Positions 24,153-33,394 are shown, numbered from the stretch's first letter. The stretch: 48,972 nt of DNA from GCA-002731945 sp036344135 (GCA_036344135.1 JAYYUG010000050.1:1-48972), one strand, 5' to 3'. A program made the numbers and translations. Notes: generated from the sequence alone by a model not told the origin.

Positions 24153-25364
24153 CTAAAGCATTAAAGCTCTTCCAACAAACCAGAAAGTCCCGAGAGCAAT
24201 CAATAGTGCTCCAGAGATATCATAAGCTAAATTTTGGTACTTTCTGAAACTCGTCTTCCCTAACACATAAAGTATTAAAACGGCAAGGAATACAGATAAA
24301 ATCTGTCCCAGTTCCACTCCGATATTGAAACCCAATAGACCAAGAACCAAACCATCCGTAGGCAATCCAAGCTCTAGTAAAACACCAGCAAATCCAAATC
24401 CATGAATAAGCCCAAAAATTATTGTGATAACTGGCATCGCCCTTTGAGCCTCATCCCTACCTTCTAGTAAAAACCCGTAGCATAAGGTAAATAATAACAA
24501 CCCTATCCATGTTAGGATATTGAGTGTTCCTCCGAAAATAAGCGCAGAAATAGCCAAAATTAATAATAAAAGCGTACCAAGCCAGACAAAGCGTTTCTTA
24601 TTCGTTTCATCAATTATCAACGCCTCAAAAGCAACCAGCAGTATGGTATATCCTATTAAAGCTTCAACTGCGGGTCCCGATGGTTGTACAAAACCAAGGC
24701 TCGCTAAGGCCAATGTAACGGAATGGCCAATAGTAAATCCGGTGATAGCCAACAAGAGTTGTCTTGCTCTAAAAGTAATCAACAAAATTGTTGCTAAGAA
24801 AGCCAAATGATCGTAGCCAGCAAGGATATGTTCAAAACCTAGGGATATATAATCAACAAAAATTGTGAGGTTACTTCTTTCACTCTCCCCTGATGATAAA
24901 GAAAAACTTGCTTCCTGGCGTGAGGAAGTAAAAATGTGTTCTTGCCAATCATTATTATCGAGAAGTATACGTGCAAAATGAATATGGCCTGCCGAAACTG
25001 GAAAAAAAGCTCCGTTGTAAATTGAAAGTTTTTCTCCATCTCCAGTACAGGTAAATTCTATCTTTGATTGTACATAACCATTATCGATGAGTTGCGTCTC
25101 AGGTCCTTTTAAAATCTGACAAGGCTGTCCAGAAACAGAAATCTTTAAATAATTTTTTAGGTGGGTTGTCAGCTGGTCTTGAAGGTTGGGTGAATAACCC
25201 TCCAAAACCGGCAAGAGAGTGACCTGGCGTGCAGGCACAGTAAAAACAGCTTTTGCTATATTTTCTTCAATCTCCCATTTTGAGAAAGACCTGCTCATTT
25301 GATGAGCATGAGTCTCAAACGAAAGAAAGGCTATAAAAGATATAAGTAAAAGTTTCCGGATCAT
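24153..25364 (-). CDS. HupE/UreJ-like membrane protein with periplasmic N-domain
   Basis: 403 residues. A signal peptide (1-20, ending in THA) is followed by an extracytoplasmic beta-rich domain (about 21-160) and then seven or so hydrophobic helices of the HupE/UreJ type. Histidine-bearing membrane motifs are GFEHILAGYDHLAFL (176-190), FTIGHSVTLALASLG (210-224) and GLIHGFGFAGVL (about 311-322), the usual candidate metal-binding positions. HupE proteins are proposed nickel or cobalt permeases, but members with this extra N-domain are found away from hydrogenase or urease genes, and none are here. The gene lies 10 bases after a parvulin-like gene that follows DUF3604; function in this module is unknown. 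Confidence 0.85.
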   Translation of the reverse strand: MIRKLLLISFIAFLSFETHAHQMSRSFSKWEIEENIAKAVFTVPARQVTLLPVLEGYSPNLQDQLTTHLKNYLKISVSGQPCQILKGPETQLIDNGYVQSKIEFTCTGDGEKLSIYNGAFFPVSAGHIHFARILLDNNDWQEHIFTSSRQEASFSLSSGESERSNLTIFVDYISLGFEHILAGYDHLAFLATILLITFRARQLLLAITGFTIGHSVTLALASLGFVQPSGPAVEALIGYTILLVAFEALIIDETNKKRFVWLGTLLLLILAISALIFGGTLNILTWIGLLLFTLCYGFLLEGRDEAQRAMPVITIIFGLIHGFGFAGVLLELGLPTDGLVLGLLGFNIGVELGQILSVFLAVLILYVLGKTSFRKYQNLAYDISGALLIALGTFWFVGRALML

Positions 25365-25374
25365 TTTTTATATC

Positions 25375-26220
25375 TCATTCAAAGTATTTAATCTTGGCTC
25401 TTTTTTTAAGCCACACCATATACTGATCAACAGATTCTTCGTCATTCCTTCGTAAATATTCAGTTTTAACTTGCTCTTTAACATCATTAAATGGAATTCC
25501 TTCTCCTGCTATTGAACTCAACATATAAATAAAACTGTATCCCGTTGTCGATTCAATTTCAGTTGTAATTTGCCCGGGTTGCAAAGTTTCTATTAATTCA
25601 ACGAGGGCTGGTTCTAAATAATCTTTTAATTTTTTTATGGGCAATAAGACATTCGGTATCACTGGAATAATGGGATCACCGAGTTTCTCTTTTACAACAT
25701 CAAATTCTTCACCCGCTATAAGTAAACCTCTTACCTCATCTAAACGCTGCTCATCCTCTTCTTCTGTACCGTATTCAATGAAGAGTCTTTTGATATGAAC
25801 TTCTGAAGGTCTGGAGAAAAATTCAATGTTTTTGGAATAAAAATCAACAAGTTTTTCATCGTTTACTTCAGAAACTATACCTTCAGCGATAATCTTATCT
25901 AACATCTCAGAAACTATGGTTTTCCTTACCATTCCTTCGTTTTGAGGAAGATCAAGCTCTAATCCCCTTTGCAACAAAAGCTGTTCATCAATCAACCTTT
26001 CTAAAACAATTATCTTTTCTTCATCCGTAATTTGATTTCTTTTGTTCATCATTAGCGCTTCTAGAGCAAGATCCCAGTCCGATTGGTAAATGGGATGATC
26101 GTTTACAATTACCACCACGCCCTCATTAGCAGAGTTTTTTTTGGAGTCAGGAAGAACACCAAAAAAAATAAAAACGATACCAATTAATAAACCTGAAAGT
26201 AAAAGGAATGTCTTTCTCAT
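25375..26220 (-). CDS. Membrane-anchored parvulin-type peptidyl-prolyl isomerase-like foldase
   Basis: 281 residues with one N-terminal membrane segment (about 5-24), so the rest faces the periplasm. A SurA/PpiD-like helical chaperone region (about 35-135; LERLIDEQLLLQRGLEL) is followed by a parvulin-like domain (about 140-240) containing VHIKRLFIEYG, GEEFDVVKEKLGD and LQPGQITTEIESTTGYSFIYM. The His of the usual GYH motif is replaced (GYS), so isomerase activity may be weak and a chaperone role is possible. It sits 9 bases after the DUF3604 gene and 10 before the HupE gene. A paralogue at 43951 has the same N-terminus (MRK...IG...IF.GVL) and also follows a DUF3604 gene. Confidence 0.8.
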   Translation of the reverse strand: MRKTFLLLSGLLIGIVFIFFGVLPDSKKNSANEGVVVIVNDHPIYQSDWDLALEALMMNKRNQITDEEKIIVLERLIDEQLLLQRGLELDLPQNEGMVRKTIVSEMLDKIIAEGIVSEVNDEKLVDFYSKNIEFFSRPSEVHIKRLFIEYGTEEEDEQRLDEVRGLLIAGEEFDVVKEKLGDPIIPVIPNVLLPIKKLKDYLEPALVELIETLQPGQITTEIESTTGYSFIYMLSSIAGEGIPFNDVKEQVKTEYLRRNDEESVDQYMVWLKKRAKIKYFE

Positions 26221-26229
26221 AGTGCTAGT

Positions 26230-28458
26230 CTAATTTTGTGAAACAAAAATAGGTGATGACCATGCACGGTGTTCTTCTTTAGAAAGACAAAGATCATCCT
26301 TATCGACTCTATAATCACCCCAACATGGGTTAACCTCGATACAATTTCCTTCTTTATCATATGTACAACGCGGAGCGGATCCGTTTATGGTATCGGTCGG
26401 CTCTTGAATAGCTCGCACATAATATATCGCTTCACGATCATTTGCTATAAATTCGTTATCTTCAAATTCTACCGTACATCCATTCTCATTATCTTCGCAT
26501 GGCAAAGACAGCCATGGATCCAAAATTAAGTCATCGATTGCCTCAGAGGAATTTATCTGAGGAGTAATCTTTATAATTTCTACTCTCGTAATCTTTAATC
26601 TTTCTGAAGAAGGATTATAACATTCTCCTGAGCATAACTTTTCAATCCTCTCATTGGGTAATCCGTTACTAGTGAACTCGGGACAACCCGGTTTTTGTTT
26701 AAAGGCTCCAACAGCTCTAACCACAAATCGAGGATTGTTATTTAAAGATAGCTCGGAGCCCATCGGATTGATAGCACCGTTAGAAATTTCATCAAACCAC
26801 AAAAGAATTCTTGGGCCAGAAGTTCCATAGATCTCCTTTCTGTTTAAGGAATCCCAAATTCCATCGCGAGATCTGTCTTTAACATGAACAGCAGCCAACC
26901 CTCCTTGTGTCCAAAATGCCTGTTGCCTTTCAAGTTCTGTTAAAGCAAAGCCCAATCCTCCTTTTAATATATCCTCATAAGTGATTTCATCAATGCTGGA
27001 CTTGACAGGTCCAGGGTCCGGATTCGTTGCATTGCGCCAAAATTTATTTATTCCACCCGCTGCTTCTGTTGTTGTTAATCGGTCAACAGGTTTGTATCCA
27101 GTTCCCGGTTTAGCTCTATGATTGTCGGAAGCCGCTATAAAACCCCATTTAAAATTGGTGGGTAGTTGGTTTTCAAAATTAGTGATAGCCAATCCGTACT
27201 GTACCGATGTGGTAGGGATGTGGTTAAAAGATGGCAAAAAACAATCCCGACATTGGTTTGAATCTAGCCATTCCTCAGCGTTTTCTCCTGAAACCGCAAT
27301 ATGTCCAGCCACACCAAGACTGGCGTGGATTTCTCTTGCCGTTACTGCTCTTTTTTCACATTCAGCATCGGTTTCTCCATCCGCAAGGCATCTCTTTCTT
27401 ATTATTTCACCCGCTTGCCAGCACGAGGGAAGGAACTCGGTAGTTGCTTCTGGACAGACGGGGTTATTAATATCTCCTATAACCTGTCTATAAGAGCGAT
27501 ACTCTTCCGAATTCCCGTGTCCCGACATAACTTCGATAATTTTCATTTTATCAGGACGCATCTTTGGTGATAACTGTTTGTCCCATGAGGTTGTTGGAGG
27601 CGTGTAATAACCCCAGGTGGATCCGTGAGGAATTATCAGAGGATCTAAGGATTGTTCTTCAAGTTTCCGCACGAGATCTCCAGGTGTGTTAGCGAATTCG
27701 TAACAACTTTCCTCCAACTCATTTGATGGAGAATTTTCATCACAAAAAGGGATGCCTCTTATCTCATTTACAAAATACTGAAAATCGGAATAGTGAGTAA
27801 ATTTTTTGATATCCAATATTCCAACTATTTTAGGCATAAGAGCATTGGAGTTAAGTCGAAGAGAATTCGTAGCTACACCTCCCGATCCTATCGGTCTCTT
27901 GGATAATTTGTCATCCTCAAGATCTTTAAAAATAACATTCTTATGGCCATAGTGATCTTCTGGCAATGATCCAACCTGTGTCCATTCAAATCCTATAAAA
28001 GGTATAACGTCATTACTTTCCTCACCGTTGACCTTAGAACATTGACGAATAAAATCTTTTGTTTCTGTCCACTTCCTTGGGGTGGAAGCCTCCGCATGAT
28101 CCGTAATAGCCCAAAAATCGATGGAAGAACAATACCGGGCGTAATCACAGGCATCGGCCATGGGATGTACCCCTTCACCTCCAAGTATCGGTAAAGACCA
28201 CCAAAAAGCATCGGTGGAAAATGTAGTATGGACGTGCAGATCGCCAAAAAGTATCTGTTTTGAATCGTCTCCGTTCAGAAGATTAGTAGCTTTTTTTTGA
28301 GAGAGTGTTCTTTCAGCAATAATATTCTCAGGCAGTGGTTCTCCCTGAAATTCTTCAACATGTCTAGCACGACCAAACCATCCCTGATACACCGCCATTA
28401 GAAATACAGATGATCCAATAATTGCAATTAATAGAACAAGAGAGATAATTTTTTTCAT
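26230..28458 (-). CDS. DUF3604 protein, exported or membrane-anchored PHP-like enzyme (copy 1)
   Basis: 742 residues with an N-terminal hydrophobic anchor or signal (about 4-26). The metal-site pattern of the PHP-like fold is visible: GDLHVHTTFSTDAFW (72-86), DFWAITDHAE (114-123), GFIAASDNHRAKPGTGYK, and the family block RKEIYGTSGPRILLWF. Many cysteines suggest disulfides in the periplasm. DUF3604 has no established reaction; a metal-dependent hydrolase is inferred from the HxH, DH and DxH motifs. It is third in the block ACAD-ACAD-DUF3604-foldase-HupE-PurU, 16 bases after the second acyl-CoA dehydrogenase. A paralogue is at 44790. Confidence 0.88.
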   Translation of the reverse strand: MKKIISLVLLIAIIGSSVFLMAVYQGWFGRARHVEEFQGEPLPENIIAERTLSQKKATNLLNGDDSKQILFGDLHVHTTFSTDAFWWSLPILGGEGVHPMADACDYARYCSSIDFWAITDHAEASTPRKWTETKDFIRQCSKVNGEESNDVIPFIGFEWTQVGSLPEDHYGHKNVIFKDLEDDKLSKRPIGSGGVATNSLRLNSNALMPKIVGILDIKKFTHYSDFQYFVNEIRGIPFCDENSPSNELEESCYEFANTPGDLVRKLEEQSLDPLIIPHGSTWGYYTPPTTSWDKQLSPKMRPDKMKIIEVMSGHGNSEEYRSYRQVIGDINNPVCPEATTEFLPSCWQAGEIIRKRCLADGETDAECEKRAVTAREIHASLGVAGHIAVSGENAEEWLDSNQCRDCFLPSFNHIPTTSVQYGLAITNFENQLPTNFKWGFIAASDNHRAKPGTGYKPVDRLTTTEAAGGINKFWRNATNPDPGPVKSSIDEITYEDILKGGLGFALTELERQQAFWTQGGLAAVHVKDRSRDGIWDSLNRKEIYGTSGPRILLWFDEISNGAINPMGSELSLNNNPRFVVRAVGAFKQKPGCPEFTSNGLPNERIEKLCSGECYNPSSERLKITRVEIIKITPQINSSEAIDDLILDPWLSLPCEDNENGCTVEFEDNEFIANDREAIYYVRAIQEPTDTINGSAPRCTYDKEGNCIEVNPCWGDYRVDKDDLCLSKEEHRAWSSPIFVSQN

Positions 28459-28474
28459 GTTATTTTACCTTTAG

Positions 28475-29557
28475 CTAAACCCCAAAACCTTGTATTTCTG
28501 CGGCTTCTTTCCTAACCCTTTCTGGGCCACCAAGAATCTGACGTGCTAAACCAATCCTTTTAAACCAATAATGTAAACCCAAAAGGTCTGTAAAACCCAT
28601 TCCTCCATGTACCTGAGTAGCAATCCTTGCCAGATTATGCGCTACCTCTGATAGATGTGCTTTTGCATGACATGCTGCAAGGCGTGACTCTTCAGGAATT
28701 GAATCCTGTGCATAAGCAGAATACCAAACAAGTGCACGGCAAGGCTCGAGTTCCGCTGCCATCTCAGCACACATATGCTTAACAGCCTGAAAAGATCCTA
28801 TAACCCTATTGAATTGTTTTCTCTCGAGAGAATATTCGACAGCTTTCTTCAACATGCTGTCACTTGTGCCTAACATATCTGCTGCCAACACCACTCTTCC
28901 AGCATCTATAACTTTATCAATAATCTCTTTTCCACCAGATATTTCTTCTGCCTTGCAAGAATTAAAAATAACCTCTGAAACAGGTCGAGTGCTATCAATG
29001 GTTGGTATTTCAGAAATTTCTACATCCTCTTCTTTTGTATCAACAAGATAAAAATTATTGTCTACAACCGTTACAATTATTCTGGGATCATGCTCTCCAT
29101 CCAAAGCAAAAATACTTGTTCCAGAAATCTTTCCGTTGTCAATTTTTAGACCTGTATCTTCGCGTGAACCAACTACTTCATTAATTGCAATGCATGCGCT
29201 AACTTCACCTTTTGCAATTTGCGGTAGCCACTTCTCCGCTAAATCCGATGATCCTTTATCCAAAAGACTTATAGGTACCATCACAGAATTGGCTACCCAC
29301 AATACGGGGGCCACATATTTTCCAATCTGTTCGGCAACTAAAGAAGCTTCAAGTACTCCCAATCCTGAGCCCCCATACTCCTCCGGTATTAGAAGTCCAG
29401 GAAGACCCATTTCTACAAACTGATCTTTGAGAATGTTTCGTAACTCTTTATCACCACCTGAATGGTTTCGAATAATATCCACATCACAGACGGACTCAAT
29501 CATCTTAGAGACACTTTCAGATAAAATTTCTTGTTCTTCAGATAATGCAAATTCCAT
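28475..29557 (-). CDS. Acyl-CoA dehydrogenase-family subunit, probable non-catalytic partner
   Basis: 360 residues. Starts MEFALSEEQEILSESVSKM and shows the family blocks GLPGLLIPEEYGGSGLG, RKQFNRVIGSFQAVKHMCA and TQVHGGMGFTDLLGLHYWFKR. The C-terminal stretch ILGGPERVRKEAAEIQG lacks the YEGT-type catalytic glutamate. Its ATG shares one base with the stop of the upstream acyl-CoA dehydrogenase, so the two are translationally coupled. Paired subunits of this kind form alpha2beta2 enzymes on sterol or other bulky side chains (for example ChsE1-ChsE2 in mycobacteria); that this pair does so is inference. Confidence 0.85.
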   Translation of the reverse strand: MEFALSEEQEILSESVSKMIESVCDVDIIRNHSGGDKELRNILKDQFVEMGLPGLLIPEEYGGSGLGVLEASLVAEQIGKYVAPVLWVANSVMVPISLLDKGSSDLAEKWLPQIAKGEVSACIAINEVVGSREDTGLKIDNGKISGTSIFALDGEHDPRIIVTVVDNNFYLVDTKEEDVEISEIPTIDSTRPVSEVIFNSCKAEEISGGKEIIDKVIDAGRVVLAADMLGTSDSMLKKAVEYSLERKQFNRVIGSFQAVKHMCAEMAAELEPCRALVWYSAYAQDSIPEESRLAACHAKAHLSEVAHNLARIATQVHGGMGFTDLLGLHYWFKRIGLARQILGGPERVRKEAAEIQGFGV

Positions 29558-30759
29558 TATTTTTTTTCCTCTAACATGGGTTTTGGTTCTCTTGGCATTC
29601 CCAAACCAATTTCACTTATTATATTTTTTTGTATTTGGGCTGTTCCCCCTCCGATAATCAGACCAAGATCGAACATATAACGCCATTGCCATTTTCCTGA
29701 ATCATGATCGTGATTGCTTAAACCATAGATTGTTCCGAGTTCTCCGAGTAAATCAATAGCAAAGCCTGCGAGATCGTGATTAAGTTGGCATCCGTTTAAC
29801 TTCACAATCAGTTTACCCATCTTAACATCTAATCCTTTATGAGATGCTGTTAGGGACCGTAAACTATTATATGACATACTAAGGACTCTTCCTTGTAAAC
29901 GCATTAGACGGTCAAGATGTACTGGGTTATTGATAAGTTTTTCGCCATTAATAGTCTCGACATTCATTAGGTTTACTATCTCTTTCAGCCTCGTTGCTGC
30001 TTGATTAGGGTCTCCTAACATACCTCTTTCGTGTTTTAGGGTAGCATTTGCGACATACCATCCTTCGCCCCTATTACCGACTATATTGGTCTTAGAAACA
30101 CGTACATCGGTAAAAAACACTTCGTTGAATTCTGCGTGTCCTGTCATAGTCATTAGAGGTCTAACGTCAATCCCAGGGGTTTTCATATCAATAAGGATAT
30201 AAGAAATTCCTTTATGCTTGGGAGCGTCTGGTTCAGTTCGGACGAGACAAAACATCATATCTGCAAACTGTGCAGTTGAAGTCCAAATTTTTTGACCATT
30301 AATTATAAAGTCATCCCCATCATCGACTCCTTTAGTTTGCAAAGAAGCAAGATCAGATCCTGAGCCTGGTTCCGAATAACCTTGACACCAAATTATCTCG
30401 CCTTTGATTGTTTTCTCAATCCATGATTTTTTTTGTTCTTCTGTTCCAAGTTCTAAAAGAGTAGGCACAAGCATTGAAATACCTTGATTAGCCATTCCAA
30501 GTGGAGTTTGAGATTCTGTAAATTCTTCAGCAATTATTCTTGATTTTAATACATCTGGTTCAGCGCCAAATCCTCCATACTCTTTTGGTATAGTTCTTGC
30601 TGCATACCCATTTTTTATTAATTTCTCTTGCCAATTTGACTCTTTGTCAGCTGTATAAGCACTATCACTTGCTCTACTTGACATATGATTATTTTTGGAT
30701 AAGAACGATTTAACTTCTTTTCTAAATTTTATATATTCTGGTCCTGGATTTAAATCCAT
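29557..30759 (-). CDS. Acyl-CoA dehydrogenase-family subunit, probable catalytic partner
   Basis: 400 residues from the ATG at 30759, which has a GGAGAG ribosome-binding site; a TTG at 30771 is in frame but overlaps that site. The FAD-binding block CQGYSEPGSGSDLASLQT, the WTSTAQFADMMFCLVRT segment and the KHERGML motif are present. The Glu in KHERG is a candidate catalytic base, as in isovaleryl-CoA and ChsE-like dehydrogenases; the medium-chain-type position reads GGGTAQIQ with no Glu. FAD enzyme predicted to introduce a 2,3-double bond in an acyl-CoA. It is the first gene of the six-gene minus-strand block and overlaps its partner by one base. Confidence 0.88.
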   Translation of the reverse strand: MDLNPGPEYIKFRKEVKSFLSKNNHMSSRASDSAYTADKESNWQEKLIKNGYAARTIPKEYGGFGAEPDVLKSRIIAEEFTESQTPLGMANQGISMLVPTLLELGTEEQKKSWIEKTIKGEIIWCQGYSEPGSGSDLASLQTKGVDDGDDFIINGQKIWTSTAQFADMMFCLVRTEPDAPKHKGISYILIDMKTPGIDVRPLMTMTGHAEFNEVFFTDVRVSKTNIVGNRGEGWYVANATLKHERGMLGDPNQAATRLKEIVNLMNVETINGEKLINNPVHLDRLMRLQGRVLSMSYNSLRSLTASHKGLDVKMGKLIVKLNGCQLNHDLAGFAIDLLGELGTIYGLSNHDHDSGKWQWRYMFDLGLIIGGGTAQIQKNIISEIGLGMPREPKPMLEEKK

Positions 30760-30859
30760 ACTTCTCTCCAATAATAAGTTTGTGTTCAGACGATTTTAAT
30801 ATATTGTCCTTACTACAATTAGGAAAGAATATATTATATAGATGGGCAAGGAGATTAAA

Positions 30860-31417
30860 ATGAAAAAAAATCCAAAAATTTTACTTTTTATTCTTTTCTT
30901 CATGATATTTAGCACCATTCTTAATGAAAGGATTTCTGCTATGGAAGAGAACGCTTTTTCTTTCGCATTTGAATCAATAGAAGGACAACCGATGCCTTTG
31001 GATCAATACCAAGGTAAAGCTCTACTTGTTGTAAATACTGCTTCTTTATGTGGTTTTACTCCACAATACGAAGGTCTTCAAAGCCTATGGGAGGAATATA
31101 AAGATAAAGGTTTAGTCGTAATTGGAGTTCCTTCCAATAACTTTGGAAAACAAGAACCCGAGGGTGAAGAAAAAATAAAAGACTTTTGTGAAACAAACTT
31201 TGGAATTGATTTTCCAATGACAAGTAAAGAGGATGTTAAAGGTGAAAATGCTCATCCCTTTTACGAATGGGCAAACAGTCAATCTGGAAAAAATCCTAAA
31301 TGGAACTTTTATAAATATCTAATAAGCCCAGATGGGTCTTATTCGGGTTTCTATAGTTCAATGACGAAACCAAAATCTGGAAAAATGATAAAAGCGATAG
31401 AAAAAATACTCCCATAA
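30860..31417 (+). CDS. Exported glutathione peroxidase family protein
   Basis: Thiol peroxidase of the glutathione peroxidase family, 185 residues from the ATG at 30860, preceded by AAGGAG; an upstream ATG at 30842 lacks a site. A signal peptide (about 1-27, ending ISA) predicts export, unlike the usual cytoplasmic enzyme. The peroxidatic Cys is C64 in NTASLCGFTPQYEGLQ; the family blocks GVPSNNFGKQEPE and KWNFYKYL with the conserved Trp/Asn follow. It is Cys-, not Sec-, based. The PCu(A)C chaperone gene follows 3 bases later, so the two exported proteins are coexpressed. Confidence 0.92.
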   Translation: MKKNPKILLFILFFMIFSTILNERISAMEENAFSFAFESIEGQPMPLDQYQGKALLVVNTASLCGFTPQYEGLQSLWEEYKDKGLVVIGVPSNNFGKQEPEGEEKIKDFCETNFGIDFPMTSKEDVKGENAHPFYEWANSQSGKNPKWNFYKYLISPDGSYSGFYSSMTKPKSGKMIKAIEKILP

Positions 31418-31420
31418 AAA

Positions 31421-31843
31421 ATGAAGAGATTGTTACTGTTATTACTCCTATCGTCACAAACGGGCTATGCGTTCGCAGAACTTCTTTTGAGTAATGAATG
31501 GGCAAGGCTAACGCCAAGCGGTATGGGTTCTGTTTATGTCACAATTGAGAACAAAAATCCTTTTAACGAGGTTTTACTGACAGCCAAAAGTGATTCAGCA
31601 AAGATAGTGACAATACATGAAACTGTACGCGAAAATGATGTGGTAAAAATGAATCACATTATAGGAGGAATAAATATCCCTAAGGGGGAGAGTGCAATTC
31701 TTGAGCCCGGTGGATATCATATTATGCTAATGAATATAAATAAGAATCTTTCTCTCGGAGATCGGATAAAAGTAACATTAATTTTTGAAAAAAGTGGGGA
31801 AGTGGAATTAAACCCAATTCTTAAGCTCAAACCTCCTTTTTAA
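31421..31843 (+). CDS. Periplasmic copper chaperone, PCu(A)C family
   Basis: 140 residues with a signal peptide (about 1-19, LLLLLLLSSQTGYAFA). The copper-binding pattern is visible: His in IHETVRENDVVKM, the Met at the end of that segment 11 positions on, and the later PGGYHIMLM with His and Met. PCu(A)C proteins carry Cu(I) to the CuA or CuB centre of cytochrome oxidase. It starts 3 bases after the exported glutathione peroxidase. No Sco gene accompanies it here. Confidence 0.92.
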   Translation: MKRLLLLLLLSSQTGYAFAELLLSNEWARLTPSGMGSVYVTIENKNPFNEVLLTAKSDSAKIVTIHETVRENDVVKMNHIIGGINIPKGESAILEPGGYHIMLMNINKNLSLGDRIKVTLIFEKSGEVELNPILKLKPPF

Positions 31844-31844
31844 A

Positions 31845-31873
31845 AAGGCCCACTCTTTTTATGAACGGGCCTC
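31845..31873 (-). terminator. Terminator of the aldehyde dehydrogenase gene
   Basis: GGCCC (31847-31851) pairs with GGGCC (31867-31871) around a 15-base loop; on the minus strand the stem is followed by a T run (31846-31842). It lies 3' of both converging genes and may act weakly in the plus direction too. Confidence 0.55.
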
Positions 31874-31896
31874 TTTCAAAGTACTTCATTCTTTAG

Positions 31897-33327
31897 TTAG
31901 GCAGCAGTATAACCAAGAATAGCTTTGACCTCGAGAAACTCCTCAAGACCAAATTCTCCCCATTCTCTACCATTGCCTGACTTCTTATATCCTCCAAAAG
32001 GTGCATTAAAATCCATTTGAGCGCCATTAACATGGACGTTTCCTGAACGAATCCTTTCTGCTACTTTTATGGCTTTTTCCTGGCTTCCAGAAACATAACC
32101 TGAAAGACCGTATTCTGTGTCGTTTGCAATTGCTACGGCATCATCTTCATCTTTATATGGCAGAATAGAAACAACCGGTCCAAAAATTTCTTCTCTTGCT
32201 ATGGTCATGTCATTATTAACGTCTGCAAAAACAGTAGGTTTTATAAAATAACCAGCATTTAAACCTTCAGGTTTACCAGGTCCGCCGGCAACCAAAGTGG
32301 CACCTTCTTCAATTCCTTTTTCAATTAAACCTTGAATTTTATCGAATTGAACTTCACTGACAACTGGTCCTATTCCTCCAGGGGCAACATCTTCCGGGTT
32401 GCCAACTACTGTATTTTCGGCAGTTTCTTTTGCAATTGCAATAGCCTCATCCTGTCTGTCCGCAGGAACTAGCATACGAGTTGGGGCATTACATGATTGA
32501 CCAGAATTAGTAAAACAACCACTAACTCCTCCAGCAATAGCTGTTCCAAAGTCTGCGTCATCAAGAATAATGTTTGCAGATTTACCACCCAACTCTTGCG
32601 CAACCCTTTTAACTGTATCAGCTGATGCTCTTGCAACTGCAATACCTGCCCTAGTTGAGCCAGTAAATGACATCATATCAATATCCTTATGAGCTGACAT
32701 AGCCTCTCCTACAGTTGGTCCATCGCCATTAACTAGATTAAAAACACCTGCAGGCACGCCTGCCTCATCCAAGATTTCAGTAAACAAGACAGCATTCAGT
32801 GGTGCAATTTCAGATGGCTTTAAAACCATGGTGCATCCAGCTGCAAGTGCTGGAGCAACCTTACATGTAATTTGGTTTATTGGCCAATTCCATGGAGTAA
32901 TAAAACCACAAACCCCTACGGGTTCTTTTCTAATCTTGGTATTACCTTTATCTTCTTCAAAATCATAATTTTTCAAAATCTCAAGATATGTACCCAGATG
33001 ACCGGCTCCTGTAGCAGCTTGAGCTGCTTTTGAAAGCCAAAGAGGTGCTCCCATTTCAGAAGAAATTGTTTCAGCAATTTCATCATATCGTGTTTGATAA
33101 ACTTCCAAAATTTTACCTAGTAGTTGTAATCTTTCTTCTTTAGAAGTTTGCGAAAAACTAGCAAATGCATTCTTGGCAGCAGCAACAGCATTGTCTACGT
33201 CCTGTGCATTTCCTAGAGCTATTCTTCCTATGGCCTCTTCTGTGGCAGGATTAATAACATCGTAATGCTGTGGATCGGATGGGTCTACCCATTCTCCATT
33301 AATATAAAACTTAAGACACTCTTTCAT
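31897..33327 (-). CDS. Aldehyde dehydrogenase (NAD(P)+-dependent)
   Basis: Oxidises an aldehyde to the acid; 476 residues from the ATG at 33327, which has a perfect AGGAGG ribosome-binding site. A longer in-frame reading to 33384 adds 19 non-family residues. Conserved parts: TPWNWPINQ, the cofactor region GCTMVLKPSEIAPL, FTGSTRAG, the general base Glu in QELGGKSANI, and the catalytic Cys in FTNSGQSCNAPTR. C-terminal GGYKKSGNGREWGEFGLEEFLE is typical. Substrate not determinable. It is divergent from a carotenoid oxygenase across a short spacer containing a large inverted repeat, which suggests joint control and possibly oxidation of the aldehyde product of that oxygenase. Confidence 0.93.
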   Translation of the reverse strand: MKECLKFYINGEWVDPSDPQHYDVINPATEEAIGRIALGNAQDVDNAVAAAKNAFASFSQTSKEERLQLLGKILEVYQTRYDEIAETISSEMGAPLWLSKAAQAATGAGHLGTYLEILKNYDFEEDKGNTKIRKEPVGVCGFITPWNWPINQITCKVAPALAAGCTMVLKPSEIAPLNAVLFTEILDEAGVPAGVFNLVNGDGPTVGEAMSAHKDIDMMSFTGSTRAGIAVARASADTVKRVAQELGGKSANIILDDADFGTAIAGGVSGCFTNSGQSCNAPTRMLVPADRQDEAIAIAKETAENTVVGNPEDVAPGGIGPVVSEVQFDKIQGLIEKGIEEGATLVAGGPGKPEGLNAGYFIKPTVFADVNNDMTIAREEIFGPVVSILPYKDEDDAVAIANDTEYGLSGYVSGSQEKAIKVAERIRSGNVHVNGAQMDFNAPFGGYKKSGNGREWGEFGLEEFLEVKAILGYTAA

Positions 33328-33394
33328 TTGGTCCTCCTTTAAATCCCTGTACGTCATTACAGCACAATCAATAAAAACCAACAATCTCTTTTAC

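Noticed and set aside
27122..27570. Overlapping plus-strand open frames within the DUF3604 gene
   Set aside because: Three frames overlap one another and run antisense to a clear coding gene; no recognisable protein features.
33328..33384. Longer aldehyde dehydrogenase start
   Set aside because: A perfect AGGAGG site precedes the ATG at 33327 and the extra 19 residues do not match the family.
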